DNA of 64,000 bases from Rhynochetos jubatus (taxonomy: Eukaryota; Chordata; Aves; Eurypygiformes; Rhynochetidae). Position 1 is the stretch's first letter, and each line of letters starts with the position of its first letter. The position numbers and the translations under genes are program-made. The notes below the pieces were generated by a model, which was given only the letters and a program-made list of their open reading frames with translations, made no database searches and was not told where the DNA came from. The stretch is from the NCBI GenBank assembly GCA_027574665.1, contig CM050650.1, forward strand, positions 100,041,086-100,105,085, in the 5' to 3' direction. Positions 40,760 through 53,639 of the stretch are shown here, one piece after another.

Positions 40760-41545
40760 GCTGGCATATCAAATTCGCTGACAATGCTAAATCAAGAAGA
40801 GATGGCTGACACACAGAAAGACAGCACCCTAAACAGAAACCCAAGGTTCAGCACGGAGAAGTGCAGCGCTCCGCACCTGAGCAGAGTAAATCCATGCACC
40901 AAGTACATGCTGGGAAGTGACAGGTGCTACAAGAGCCCTGCTGGAAAGGATCTGGGGGCTGTGGTGGGCACCAGGCTGAATATGAACTAGCAGTGAAACT
41001 AAGTAAACACTGGCTGGACCACGTTAGGAGGATTATGGCCAACAGATCAATGGAAGTCGCTGTATCTCATCTACTTGGCACCAGTGAGGTCACAACTGTA
41101 AAATCATGCCCAGTTTCACGTCCTGTCCTGTATTCCCCCACTGACTCTCCAGTTCAAGTGAGATGCTGACAGGGGTCCAGTACGAAGCTATCGAGATGAC
41201 CAGGGCACATGTGAGCTGAGGCTGAGGGCTGGCTTTGTTGACTCCCACAAAGAGGCAGGCAAGGTGGCATCTAGGAGCAGCCCACAACCACTTGAAGGGC
41301 AGTTACAGAGGTGACAGAGCCAAAGTCTTTGCAGTGGCAGGTAAGGCAGCAAGGGCCACAGACTGAAGTGTGGGGGGGTCCCAGATGGATACCTGGAGAA
41401 GCTTCCACACTGGGAGGGTGTGCAGCAGGTTGCCTGGGGGTGCTGGAGTCACCTCTGTTTGGGGCTTTAGACACTTGGTGAGACATGGCCACAGCTGACC
41501 TGATTCGCTGGTGTTGGGGAGAGCCCTGCTTCAAGTGCTCTACAG
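40760..41545 (+). mobile_element. Old, diverged CR1 LINE fragment
   Basis: From CATATCAAATTCGCTGACAA (the remnant of K-F-A-D-D) the order of CR1 landmarks can be followed: GAAGTGCAGCGCTCCGCACC (conceptual lead-in to the hydrophobic LHLG block), GATCTGGGGGCTGTGGTGGG, the 'LVRP'-like middle, and the 3' part GGTTGCCTGGGGGTGCTGGAGTCACC ending TGGCCACAGCTGACCTGATT. All frames are broken many times, so it is much older than the other CR1 copies here. Confidence 0.7.
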
Positions 41546-42453
41546 ATCCACTAATCCAACCAATGATTCGGCCACCAGCAGAGCCCTTCCCAGTAGCTTC
41601 AACAGAGAACAGTACGGCTCACTTCAACCACGATACCAGATTTTCTCCATTTCACATAGTAAGTTCCAGTATTACACAAAAGGAGTATATACTGTAACTA
41701 CCCAATTTTCCAAACAAAGCTAAGCTATTATAGTCATATAACTAGCAATTTCTGGGTGGGTTGTTTTTTTGTTTTTGTTTTGTTTTGGCTTTTTTTCCTT
41801 TGGAACAAAATTACATCTGGGAAATGTTACAAAATGCACATGCAAACTAGGCCTGGTCTGAATCAGCCTGGCCCTTTGCAACCGCCTTCCCCAGCAGAAG
41901 ATGAGGATTCTGAAGAAGCAGCAGCTCCCCTTGTTCACGAGCTGGTGTTACAGATGAGCTTGTTTCTGGTAGGCTGCACAGGCCTACCCCTAACCCTAAA
42001 AACATCTACCTTAAAAAAGGCACTGGGAACGCTTCAGAAAACATTCCTCAGTTATTAAACCTGTTTTCAGGGGTCAGACACAGAAAGGTTGTTGTTTGGA
42101 TGCTCAAGGGTGAGGAGTAATGCACTGAAGCTGGAACAGGCTTCCACTGGGTTCAGTATAGGATTAAACCACCTTGAACTGATGATAATTACACATCCCC
42201 ACTAAAAAGGATGTATTTTTTTATAGTGATACTGTCAGTCAGTCTTACCAAGTGAGCTACGGCATGCTACAAGCTAGAATTTTACAATGTTTAAGAGTTA
42301 TGATGGTGACGTAGACATGGTAGGAACAGAGAGGATATATTAACTTTTCCTTTGTTCAGGTAGGTATCAAGTGAAGACCAAAGAAGGATTATGAGGTAGT
42401 CATTATGCAGACAATTAAAATGCAAAATTAATTGAACTATGCATTTCATACTA

Positions 42454-42753
<300 letters not shown>

Positions 42754-44482
42754 TCATGCCCAAACATGTAACAAAGCAATTTGAAAAATGTCCCATCGCA
42801 ATGAAATTTCAGAAAGAAAAACAATTCTCTGTGACCTCTAAATTGGCCATTCTTTGTATGACCTCTAAATGCAGAAAAAAAAGTAAATAATTACGTTTTA
42901 TGTATGGTAAACCAACCAAGTGATCCAGTCACAGCTTCTTAGTCTAAGTATTAAGACTGGCTTTGGTAGTCAGACAAGGAATGCTGAGCACACCCAGGCA
43001 AGCACCAGCCAAAACTGGAGTTTTCCTCAAGTAAAGACTGCAAAGTTGTTTTTTCAGAACTACAGATTATCACTCTCCATGTAATTAAAGTCTGCCCCTC
43101 CCAATTAACCCTAGGCAAATTAGGATTAGTGTCTCCTGTCTGATACAGCAACATGCCATGACATCTAGGGATTTCGTATCTTCACATCTCCCAACAGCAA
43201 CAAATGTAGGAATTGGGAGTGTTGCTCTAGCAAGCATATTTGGACTGCCAAGTTATACTGCCATCATCTACAATTATTAACGATTACTTAATTTTTATAC
43301 ACTGGTAATCCACCAATTAGCTTAGAAGACTGTTAGAGAAATACCATTGTCCTTATTAGCCATCCGAGCACCCTCCCATTCCACACACACACAGACACCC
43401 CTATACACACTGCAGAATAGTTCTCATTTTAGTCATCCAAACCATCTTTCAGAGAACACAAAATGACCTTTGCTTTTACATATACGAAACTTTCATACAG
43501 CGACAGCCTTGATCCTAACTCACAAGATCAGTCATCCTATCCTGGAAATGTTTGCCCCTCAAGAACCTCCTTCATGAAACACACCCACACACCCTTTACC
43601 CCGCAAGTTCATCTTTTGGACATTAGACAAAACACACAATAATAGCCAGCTTCAATAAAAACAGCTGCTGAAGTCACATTTGACCTTTTATGAATGACTA
43701 CCAGTGTTCAACTGCATCTACGTAAAAAATTATTAGGCCAAGCCAACAACGACAAAGCCAAAGCAGCCCACTAAACTGTAACTGATTTTCAAGTTATACT
43801 GTTGACAATAAGATCAATACAACAAATAACAGCAAACTGCATGAGGAACAGAAGAAAATAGGTTTTGACTTGGGTCTAAAGAAAAAAAGAGGGAAAAGAA
43901 ACCATCCCACATGTTATCACAGTTCTTAAAAAAGGGAATTTAGAGTGCCGTAAGCTTTAAGGCCCCTCATCCCATGACTGATGTCAGTCGGGGGATTTGC
44001 TTGCATAAATCAAATTTTCTATTTATGGCAACAGTTCTGTTATTGTACTTCTCCCAAGCACTGTATTTGAATGGAAGAAGATGACTGCAAAAAAACCCAA
44101 CGATTCATCCTCAAAACTGTCAAAACTGCATTTTAGATAGATACAAAAGGTCAGGGTTAGCTCAGACAACTAGTGGCTTCCTGATCATTAGGCCACAACT
44201 GTAAACAGAGTATGTGTCATCCTATAAATGGAACAATGTGCTTATTAGGAAACAAGTCCTTTGTCAAAATGTTTAAAAGAAAATGTCTGACTACACATGA
44301 TATCATGTACAATCCCTTGCAGAGGAATTTAGTAAGAGAAAACCCTTACACATCCAAAACCCAACCCAGGCAAAGTGAACGGAGAAAACTAATTTATTTA
44401 AAATCACCTCTCTTTAGGTATGAACAAAAAGGTTTTCTTCTAAAAGCATCTTCAAAACAGTATCAGTAGAGTTCATCTTTAC

Positions 44483-44557
44483 CTGAGGTATTTCAGCTAA
44501 TTGGTTTCCATCCAACCAGAGGTCTTTAAGATTGAAAAGTGCACCAATTGTTTCGGG
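44483..44557 (-). CDS. LRRC1: LRRC1 exon (human 190-214), LRR
   Basis: A 75-base phase-0/phase-0 exon, with acceptor TTTATGTTATAG and donor CAG|GTAAAG. It encodes 25 residues beginning PETIGALFNLKDLWLDGNQL and ending AEIPQ, one LRR unit. Because it is symmetric it could be skipped without a frameshift. No evidence here shows that it is. Confidence 0.96.
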
Positions 44558-45320
44558 CTATAACATAAAAAGTAAAAATGTTAAGTAGCATAGGAGCTTC
44601 AAGTAAAAAGCAAACAGCCACCCCGTAGTTGCAGTCTGAGTAAACCGAACCTTACTCCAAGCACTATTTAGAGGTACCATGGTTAAATGCAGCAAGGGTG
44701 ACTGTAAGCATTTGGGAACTCCATCATACAGATTAATTGCTATAGCTTAACAAGCTACCATACTTTACCTGACATGCACTAACAAATTGCATGCACACTC
44801 TTAATCTACAGCAAATCCAACATTTAATTGAGTCAGCTTAAGGGAGATGACAGATATCTTTTGGTAAATCTATCTGCCACAAAGTCAGACACTGCAACCC
44901 TCAGCAGTCTGCCTCTGCCCTTTCCCAAAGATTCCTACTCCCACCCTGGAAATAGCTGAGCTTTCATCTGTGCTCAGCCCATCCAGCTCGCTACAGAAGC
45001 CCATGTGTTTATTGTAAATGCAAGTGCAGACAAGAGTTTGTGCCCTTCCACTCCTTTTTCCTTCTACAGAAAAAGCCTGTGCTGAGCTCTCATTTTCTGG
45101 AGACCAACTGCAGTTTTTTTGGGTAAAGCAATATTGTACTGCTCAAGACTAAGTGGACACGGGAAGCACCAACTCACTGCCAAAATTCACCTGTACGTAT
45201 AAAAAGGAATCTCCCTCCATGCATTTTTCTTTCTTCAATTTTGGACATCCTATAACCTATTTAATCTCAATGACGTGTAAAACAAGACTAACATGCACTT
45301 TCAGTGGCATGTTTTCTTAC

Positions 45321-45384
45321 CAAGTGATAAAGTTCATTGTTTCCTAAATCAAGTTCTTCTAGTCGCTGCAGCTGGGCAAGTGAT
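45321..45384 (-). CDS. LRRC1: LRRC1 exon (human ~168-189), LRR
   Basis: A 64-base exon between CTTATCTCACAG and TTG|GTAAGA. The first base completes Glu, then [20 protein letters not shown] and a final Leu follow. The LxxLxLxxN core of one LRR is intact. Human has [20 protein letters not shown] at the same place, so the only changes are conservative ones outside the scaffold positions. Confidence 0.96.
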
Positions 45385-46625
45385 CTGTGAGATAAGTCAG
45401 AACAAAACCACATCAGACTAAACCAACAGAAACCCCATGTATTTGAATGAGCTCCTTTTACTGAAACTTGTATTTCAAATTGCAACGTATTGTAGACAGA
45501 CAGTTATTTTACTGGGCATAGACTATTTGCAGTAATATCTTACTGAAAAAATCATTTGGTTTGTCAGTATAACTGGATGCCCTTGAAACTTAAAACACTA
45601 TAGGCCATCCAATCATTATTCTTTATTTTAACCATCAGTCCCTTAGGGTGGACGATGCCACATACCTCAGTACAGTTGGTTAGATTTATTTCTAGGGGGA
45701 ATTCACAGTTACACAACTGGATAAAAATTCCCCATAGTGATCACATGTAACAGTGTGACTCAAGACTCAATAAATCCATCATTTATCTTCTCAACATGAT
45801 CTATCCATTTCTGAAGTATTTCAGTTTGGATCTGAGGATGCAAACAGAGGGAAGCCCAAAAGGATGTAAAAGAAAGACTCTCTCAACATGAACAGACACA
45901 GAGGGTCACTCTTCTGCTTCAAAAGCAGTCTGCTGCAGAGCTCTTGCTTACCTTCCCCAAAGCTGCAGCAGCACAAAAAACAGCGAGACTTGTCAGCTAC
46001 ATTACTGACAGTCAGAATTTTCCAGAAGCGATAGAATTGTCAGCATTTGTGATAGCTTCAATCTGACACCGTATGGCAAAAACTAGCTAGCAATTCCTAT
46101 CTTCTGACCACTGACATTTAAAGTGCCTCGGTGGCTCACAACTATAAACAGCTGCAACCGAGGTACTGGGTAGATTGACAGGAAAAAAGGACCCCAAAGC
46201 AACTGGGGAAGAGATTCTGATTAAAATAGGTTAAATCTATTACAGTATATATTAGATTATCTAAACAAGCAGAATAGGACTCATCAAAACTCTGGCAAGA
46301 AGCACCCAGGTAGTGAAGGGAGGAAACTCCTTCACTAGGGAAAGAAGAGGCTTCTTCTGGGCAGACAAAAGGATCCTCAAAATATAAGAGACTTGATTAA
46401 TCTTACAAAAAACTGCCAATTCCTCTGCCACAATACAGACAGCACAGACACACCCAGGTATCTTTCTTCTCCCAGAATCAGTGGATGGAGTCAGAGCTGA
46501 GACATCAGTAGGCCTAGTTTGTCACCAAGGCTTTGATCTCCAGGTTTTGGAAGCTTTTGGTTACCTAGCCCTGAACATGAACGCCTGTTTAAATGCTGTG
46601 AAGGTCTAGAGTAGATATTCTCTGA

Positions 46626-46729
46626 GATCACAGATTCACAGAGTGTTAGGGGTTGGAAGGGACCTCTAGAGATCATCTAGTCCAACCTCCCTGCCAGAGC
46701 AGGATCACCTAGAGCAGATCACACAGGAA
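46626..46729 (-). mobile_element. CR1 LINE, last ~100 bases only
   Basis: CACAGAGTGTTAGGGGTTGG through ATCACCTAGAGCAGATCACACAGGA matches the 3' end of the copy at 5788-6785 with about half a dozen differences in 98 bases. It is the same subfamily, extremely truncated, and inserted in sense orientation in an LRRC1 intron. Confidence 0.9.
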
Positions 46730-47089
46730 ACACTAGATCCAACTACCCTACTTTCACATTCAGGAAATTTCAGCAGGAGAACCCAAACCACCACTCCCAC
46801 TGCTGACACGCTCATTCAATACCTACAGGAAGAAATGTTGGGTGCTGCTGTATTTTATGTATTTTTGTAGAGCAAAACCAATCTATAGAGACTGCAGGCT
46901 CCTGCTACTAATCAAGTACAACTAGAAGTAATGGGCATAAATAGGTATTGCTGAAACAAAAGCTGTATCTTGCACGCTGTCAACTGGCAGAGAACAATTT
47001 TTGTAGCTGTCATTCGGTTTCATGTTAGCAGTTTTTACGAGTAAGAACATTTTATGTTAATAAAATCAAACACAAGAAATATCACTTAC

Positions 47090-47146
47090 TCAGGTAAATA
47101 TGTCAGCAAATTTTCTCTAAGTTCCAGTGAAGCCAGGTTATAAAGA
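47090..47146 (-). CDS. LRRC1: LRRC1 exon (human ~149-168), LRR
   Basis: A 57-base exon, with acceptor TTTTTTTTCAG and donor CCTGA|GTAAGT. One base completes Asn, then LYNLASLELRENLLTYLP follows, and two bases start a Glu codon completed by the next exon. The residues equal the human ones except for the final D-to-E change. The exon is shorter than one LRR, and its phases (2 at both ends) fit both neighbours. Confidence 0.95.
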
Positions 47147-47910
47147 CTGAAAAAAAACCAAACACCCACACATTTTAATGCAATCTTGCTTTTTGTATTC
47201 CACACTTTCAGAAGAAAAGTGTCTGTTCACACAGTTTAAAACGAAATTGCTGTGAACTCATTTTTTTGTTGTTTTAATTCAACGAGACCATCATGTGAAA
47301 GGCAGCCTATAAAGACTGGAAGGTTTTGCTTGTTTCTTTGTGATACTTCCACACATTAAAGATAGAAAATAAACAGAGAAAATACATGTTTCCATTTGTT
47401 AAAAGGTCAGTAAGTTGCAAGTTCCCAAACAGAGAATATTCACACGAATGCCATTCACTTACGCCCTTTCAGAATCTGGAACGGGCTACCAAAGTTACAG
47501 AGCATCAGGTAAACCCACCACTGTCCATACGACAGCACGCTCATTACTGTAAGTGACATTATGCTTCTAAGCGGCTCACTTACTCCATATCCCAGGCTTT
47601 TACCAACATCACCATAGCAACATTCAGATTTTTCCAGGGTTTATTTATGACTAAATGGAACACGAGGAGTCAGACGTTATCCCAACACTATAATCTGCTC
47701 TAATCCTCCAGTGTCCCAGAGGAAAATAAACACCAGATATGGTGACTGCAAGTAAGTGGTTTCCTACAACAGAATATGTTCTGTGCTGGTGTGCAGGGAA
47801 AGGTGTGCTAGGCCTTAAATAAAATCTAGATAAAAAAATGAATTCTACTATATTTGAAACACATGTTAAATATAAACCCAAAATCTTTTTGTTTGTACAC
47901 CTTAAAAAAA

Positions 47911-47929
47911 CAAACAAACAAACAAACAA
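47911..47929. repeat. (CAAA)n microsatellite
   Basis: About five CAAA units follow a short A run, in an LRRC1 intron. Confidence 0.85.
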
Positions 47930-50259
47930 GCCCATGTATTCAGACCACATAGAACTGAAATACTTGTTTTCACTCCAAACAATACCAACATCCAAATTAC
48001 AAGATCATTAGTTAGCCTCAGTGAAAAAAGCAGCCGATAACCTGAATAAAACTAAAGAAAAACCTTCATATTGCAACTTCAATACAGGTATCTAAGCAGG
48101 GAAAGCAACACGACTAATGCAGGAAGTCCTTAAAGGGGAAAGAAGATTTTTCATGGATTGACTTTGGATTGTGTCTGAAAAACACATCCTTATTTCAAGT
48201 ACGTCTTTCGTACTACATTCAGAAAACAGTGAACGAAATCTCACAGGAGCTTTGATTAAGGTCTGAGCAGTCCTCTCCAGCTTTTAAAATACACACATTT
48301 TACCCAAGGGTTCTGTATTCCTCCCCGAGAAATACAGTTAAAACATACCATACAGGTGAAGGCATTTTAGTAGAAGCCTATTACAAATTCAATTACAAAG
48401 TAAGTGAGAATAACTCAGCTACTGCCACCCAGAAACATCTGAAAGAAACAAGGTAATGAGAAAGTCATCGCTCCGATGACACAAGAGAAAACTCTCACCC
48501 AAAAACTTTAACGCTATAGAACACAAGTCATGGTGGACCACTGTATCCAACATCCTCACGGAAAGCAAACCAATGGAGGGAGAGAGGGAATGGGCGATGG
48601 AGAATGGTTTCCCTCCAAGAGGAACGTGGGTTTGCTCTTAATCAGACTGCCATTACTTTTTTTGTTTACTGGTTTTCTAGAAGCCTATTCCAATCTTCCT
48701 TTGAATTTCACACTTTCTCTTCAAGCTCATATTAGGAGACAGACGCCCGTGATTCACTTTCATCCACAGAACACAAAAAGGATGCGCACACTGCCAAGCT
48801 GCCTTGTTAACATTGTGTTTATAGACAACCCCGCATCTACTTATCTCCCTCCCCATCACATTGAAGTGTTGACGAATAAAATGGCGCAATCTCTTAATTT
48901 CTCTTATTACATCACACACCACTTCGGCTGTGGTTAAACAGAAATCTTTGTCAGCAAAACCACGCTCAACAGCAAGAACTTGGGAACCACCATCTTAACC
49001 AGCCTCATCGTATCATTAAACTGGGACAGGCAAGTGAATCAGCTCAGGAAATTGATCCTGCTTAAAAATAACCCAGCAAAAAGAGGAACACAGATCCCTA
49101 ATCCAACATAGAATAAATCCCCTTAAACACCTGGGGCAGTACAACTGCCAAGAAGCTGCAAGGTGCATCTTTTGCCTGAGCCAGCAGGGCTATGAGGACT
49201 CACTGGGTAGCTGTGCCCACCAACAGCTGACTTTGCATCCAGCTGCCTACGATGCATTTTGAAAGGCTCACTGTGGCCAATCACAGTCTCAGGCTACGTT
49301 CTCTTCTTACGGGAGTCAGCTACCTACAGGATGACCTTTTCATCTCTATGACACAGCTTGCTGGAGAAGAAACACTTTATTCTACAGCTATTCTCACCCA
49401 CAGCATACTCACTTTAACTCTACCCTGGAACAAAGACACTGCCCTCTACCCCTTCAATTTATCCTTTCTACTTCCTCCAAGGTCTTGAGTCCAAACCCAC
49501 TGTAAGCAGAGCCCAAAAGGCAAAACGAAGCTTCCCACCAAGTAATGTAAAATAGAGACTAATTCTACAAAGTTTATACCAGCAAAGCTGCCCCATTAGA
49601 CTGCAGTATTATGCATAAGGCGGATCCATCTGAAAGAGAAGCAAGAAAATGAGAGGAAATTTTTGATTCATTACTCTTAAATTCTGACTAGTTGCAGAAG
49701 CAGCTCCCAGCAAACCTATGTACTGCAATTTAAAATGAGAAAATGTGACAGTTACCATATAAAATAGCATCATATAAAAGGCATGCTGATGTACTGAAGC
49801 ACCAGTCTACGATACACTATCTTAAGGAAGGTATAGCTCTTCCTTAAATTTACCAGCTGGTTCTTAACACATGTACACTCACATTTTTCTGGTTTTAAGG
49901 CATGTTAAGAAACAGGATTTTTAGTAATCGGCAAGAAAAATCCTACATTTCTTGCTATTTTTCAAATATGTTTTCTGATTTAACAACACATTCTCTCCAG
50001 AAAGTGTATTCTTCCTGTTCTCAACTCCAAACAGAGATTTTTCACAATATACTAAATGAAGTAATTTATCCTTTTCCCTCTCCCCTCAATTTCAGATGCA
50101 CTGTTGGTCAAGGGTCTTTCTGAAGTCTCTGAAAGGAACTAAGAGAAGCCATACTTTAATGATTTCAGAGTCTTTCCCTAATCCTAATCTTCATCTAAGG
50201 GAGAAAACCTGTCATGAGGGTTACCTGTTTTGATCCGTAAAACACACAGGCAACAGCAA

Positions 50260-50599
50260 TCTGGTCTACCAGTACCTGAAGGCGGCCTACAAGGAAGCTG
50301 AGGGGGGACTTTTTACAATGGCCTATAGTGACAGGACAAGGGGTAATGGGTTTAAATTGAAAACAGGGAGATTTAGATTGGATATAAGAAAGAAATTCTT
50401 CCCAGAGAGGGTGGGGAGGCACTGGCACAGGTTGCCCAGAGAAGCTGTGGGTGCCCCATCCCTGGAAGTGTTCAAGGCCAGGCTGGATGAGGCTTGGAGC
50501 AACCTGGTCTAGTGGAGGGTGTCCCTGCCCATGGCAGGGGGGTTGGAACTAGATGATCTTTAAGGTCCCTTCCAACCCAAACCATTCTGTGATTCTATG
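50260..50599 (+). mobile_element. CR1 LINE 3' part
   Basis: Starts near CTGGTCTACCAGTACCTGAA. The ORF2 tail is open over 50318-50512 (DRTRGNGFKLKTGRF, GAPSLEVFKARLDEAW). The 3' end is CCATTCTGTGATTCTATG. It is antisense to LRRC1, in the 15-kb intron. Confidence 0.95.
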
Positions 50600-53041
50600 C
50601 TCAGACAGGAGACGGTTCTATCAGCAGCTGTTCACCAACTGCATTTAGAAACACAAATGTACCATAGAGCATTGCAGGCTGCTCTCTAACACAAACAGTC
50701 CTCGATTGCCCTAAAATCCAACAGAAAATGTACAAGTTGTATTCTAAAACCGTATCCTATAATCTAAAGGAGAGAGGGGAAAAAAACCCCACCACCCTAA
50801 GTACTTTTCTGAGACTACTATTCGCACAAATCCATTTCACAGAAGCTTGTAAAAAGCATTAATACTGTAATAAATCTCACCACAAAAGCTACCTCGAACA
50901 CTGAGTATCTGTGTGCAAATGCGGACAACAGCCAAGCTACGCAGAGGAGGCAGTAACTGACATAATTACAATGTTTTCCAGCTCAGCATTCCAGCTGACT
51001 TCTGGTGCACAGGGTGGAAGCAAGCTGAATTTAAAGGTACAAACAACATGCCTGAAAATGTCATTTTCAGTACTAACCAGACATCCTTATTCAGTGATGC
51101 ACCTAAAATAACTAGATACTGGTGAGCTAGAAGCATGAAAAGGTGACTGAAATCAGTGAGAACAAAACTAATAGCAACAAAGTAGTCCATAAATGCTGGA
51201 AGTGTCTTTCCTGAGCATTCCTGTCAGGATTTGAGAGAGAAACTTGCAATCCAACACAGTCTACAGATAGAGAACGCTGCAAATACTCCTCCATGTCAAC
51301 TGCAGCAGTCTCTGCAAAATAAAGGTAAGACTAGAATCAGCCACTAAGATCAGAACCAAAGCGTCATCTTCTATCAAAGTCAGTGGCGGTTTGAAAAACA
51401 GAAAAAAAAAAACCCCAGACATATGTTCCCTAGCTACTTTGAATGAATTTACATTTTCACATGCACATTAAATATGTTCTGTCTTGTAAAGTTAAAAAAT
51501 ACAAAACTGAGATTAGTTACCCTAGTGCGTTAACTGTCAGGGATGGCTGCATCATTCCCCTATTCAAGGGGACAGAAAATCATCCTTAAGAGTGACAACA
51601 GACAACAATATATATCCTTTTTTATCCCACTCCCATTTTTATCCCAGCTCCTGCAACAGGACTAAGAGCATCCAAGCCCTTGGGGTTCACCAGCAAAGGC
51701 TTGAGAGGGAAGCAATGGGAAGCACGGTTAAGACATGCTATTTTCTTGTGAAAATGAATTTAAAAATACAAAGGTGGAAAGAGAAATGTGGGAAAAGCTA
51801 GGAAAAAATGAAGATAGATGATAAAAGGACTAATATAAAAGCTAATGGTACTCGGTCAAAAACTGGATGGCAGCCTTGTATTACCTGAATAATAAAAGTC
51901 ACACTGTTTGACCTTAAGAGCACCACACAGCTGAGTGTGCAAGACTTTGGGAAGTCAGGCTCTGGGAAACAAGGAAGCAAAGTTGGAAGAGATGAAGATC
52001 TAAAGCACCTGCAGAAATGCCTGGCCCCATCCACATCATTTCCAGGAAGTTTTAGATGGTTAGGGGAATATGAAATCCCATATGTAGTTTTTCTTCACGT
52101 TTTGAAGACTGCGAGAAGAAGGGAAAGACAGGAGAACAGGCACAGTCCCCATATTTACACAGAACAAGGGACAGTTCTACACAATAAGGATGAATAAGGT
52201 GAGAGAACACAATACAGATTCTGAATTTGGTCTGGTAGTATATTGTTTATGCAGCAGTAGCAATGCCTACAGAACAGAGTCCAAGGATGCAACATACAGA
52301 AATGAGATATGAAGTCCACATTCTGGCTATTTCCACCAGTTTTAAGGGACTTCAGCTCACTGGGCCAGCATGTGAAGAATAGTGTTACCTTTGATAACTC
52401 CTGCCCCTGCATCTCTACACAGCACATACACCTCAAAACATTCATCGTGACGCTAGACTGGGAAGGAAGGGAGTTTAAACTAGACAACTCATTCACTTTT
52501 GTGTGCGGAAAAGGAACACGCTGTTTTTTCTGCCTATCAAGGGTCCTTGAAGAGATAAGAAGGCAAGTGTGGTATTTTGCCAACAGCAAACAAAATGCAT
52601 GAAACTAGCCATATTTAAATATATTACAGCCCATACCCACTGCTCAAATAAAACTACCAGTAACATGTAGGACCATGCCCCAGGACACACCAGTTGACTA
52701 GGTGACTAGTCATCTGACACGATCCTATCAAGCTACTCCCATCCCACAAGGCTTCCACCTGCACAACAACAACTCACGGAGAACCTGACAGTTAGAAGTT
52801 TTTTTCCCCACCAAGGAAACAGGGTTAATCAGTCACTAGCCAGCTCTCAAAATACCATTTACTCAGATCATAAGTATTTAAAGGTACCAGCAAAGTACAG
52901 CGTACACCTTTGGGATAGCTCCTGTACCAAGTCACTCCCAAAAGAAGCCTCTTTCTCTCACCCTCTCTTTATTGACTGTATCTACTGACTGCAGAAAGAG
53001 CCTAAAAAAGACCAGCCTCGAAACTCCAACTCCTATGCCAA

Positions 53042-53639
53042 CCATATCCTGGGTTGTAACAGGAGAAGCATGGCCAGCAGGTCGAGGGAGGGGATTGTCC
53101 CCCTCTACTCTGCTCTCGTGAGACCCCACCTGGAGTACTGCATCCAGCTGTGGAGCCCTCGGCATAAGAAGGACATAGACCAGTTGGAGGGAGTCCAGAG
53201 GAGGCCACGAAGATGCTCAGAGGGCTGGAGCACCTCTGCTGTGGGGACAGGCTGAGAGAGTTGGGCTTGTTCAGCCTGGAGAAGAGAAGGCTCTGGGGAG
53301 ACCTTACAGCAGCCTTTCAATATATAAAGGGGCCTTATAAAAAGATGGGGACAGTCTTTTTAGCAGGGCTTGTAGTGACAGAACAAAGGATAAGTTTTAA
53401 ACCGAAAGAAGTTTAGGTTGGATAACAGGAAGAAATTCTTTATGATGAGGGTGGTGAGGCACTGGAACAGGTTGCCCAGAGAAGCTGTGGATGCTGCAGC
53501 CCTGGAAGCATTCAAGGTCAGGTTGGATGGGGCTTTGAGCAACCTGATCTAATGAACGATGTCTCTGCCCACAACAGGGGGGTTGCACTAGACTATCTTT
53601 GACCGTCCCTTCCAACACAAACCATTCTATGATTCTATG
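53042..53639 (+). mobile_element. CR1 LINE 3' part
   Basis: From CATATCCTGGGTTGTAACAGG through [20 protein letters not shown] coding to two ATTCTATG units (53624-53639). The ORF2 frame is interrupted in places. It is more diverged at its 3' end than the copies at 17950 and 50260, so it is an older or different subfamily member. Confidence 0.95.

Noticed and set aside
41985-42000. Telomere-like CCTAACCCTAAA
   Set aside because: Fewer than three units; expected by chance.
48530-48937. 135-codon plus-strand frame
   Set aside because: No recognisable motif, splice context or homology. Its length is within chance for this much sequence.
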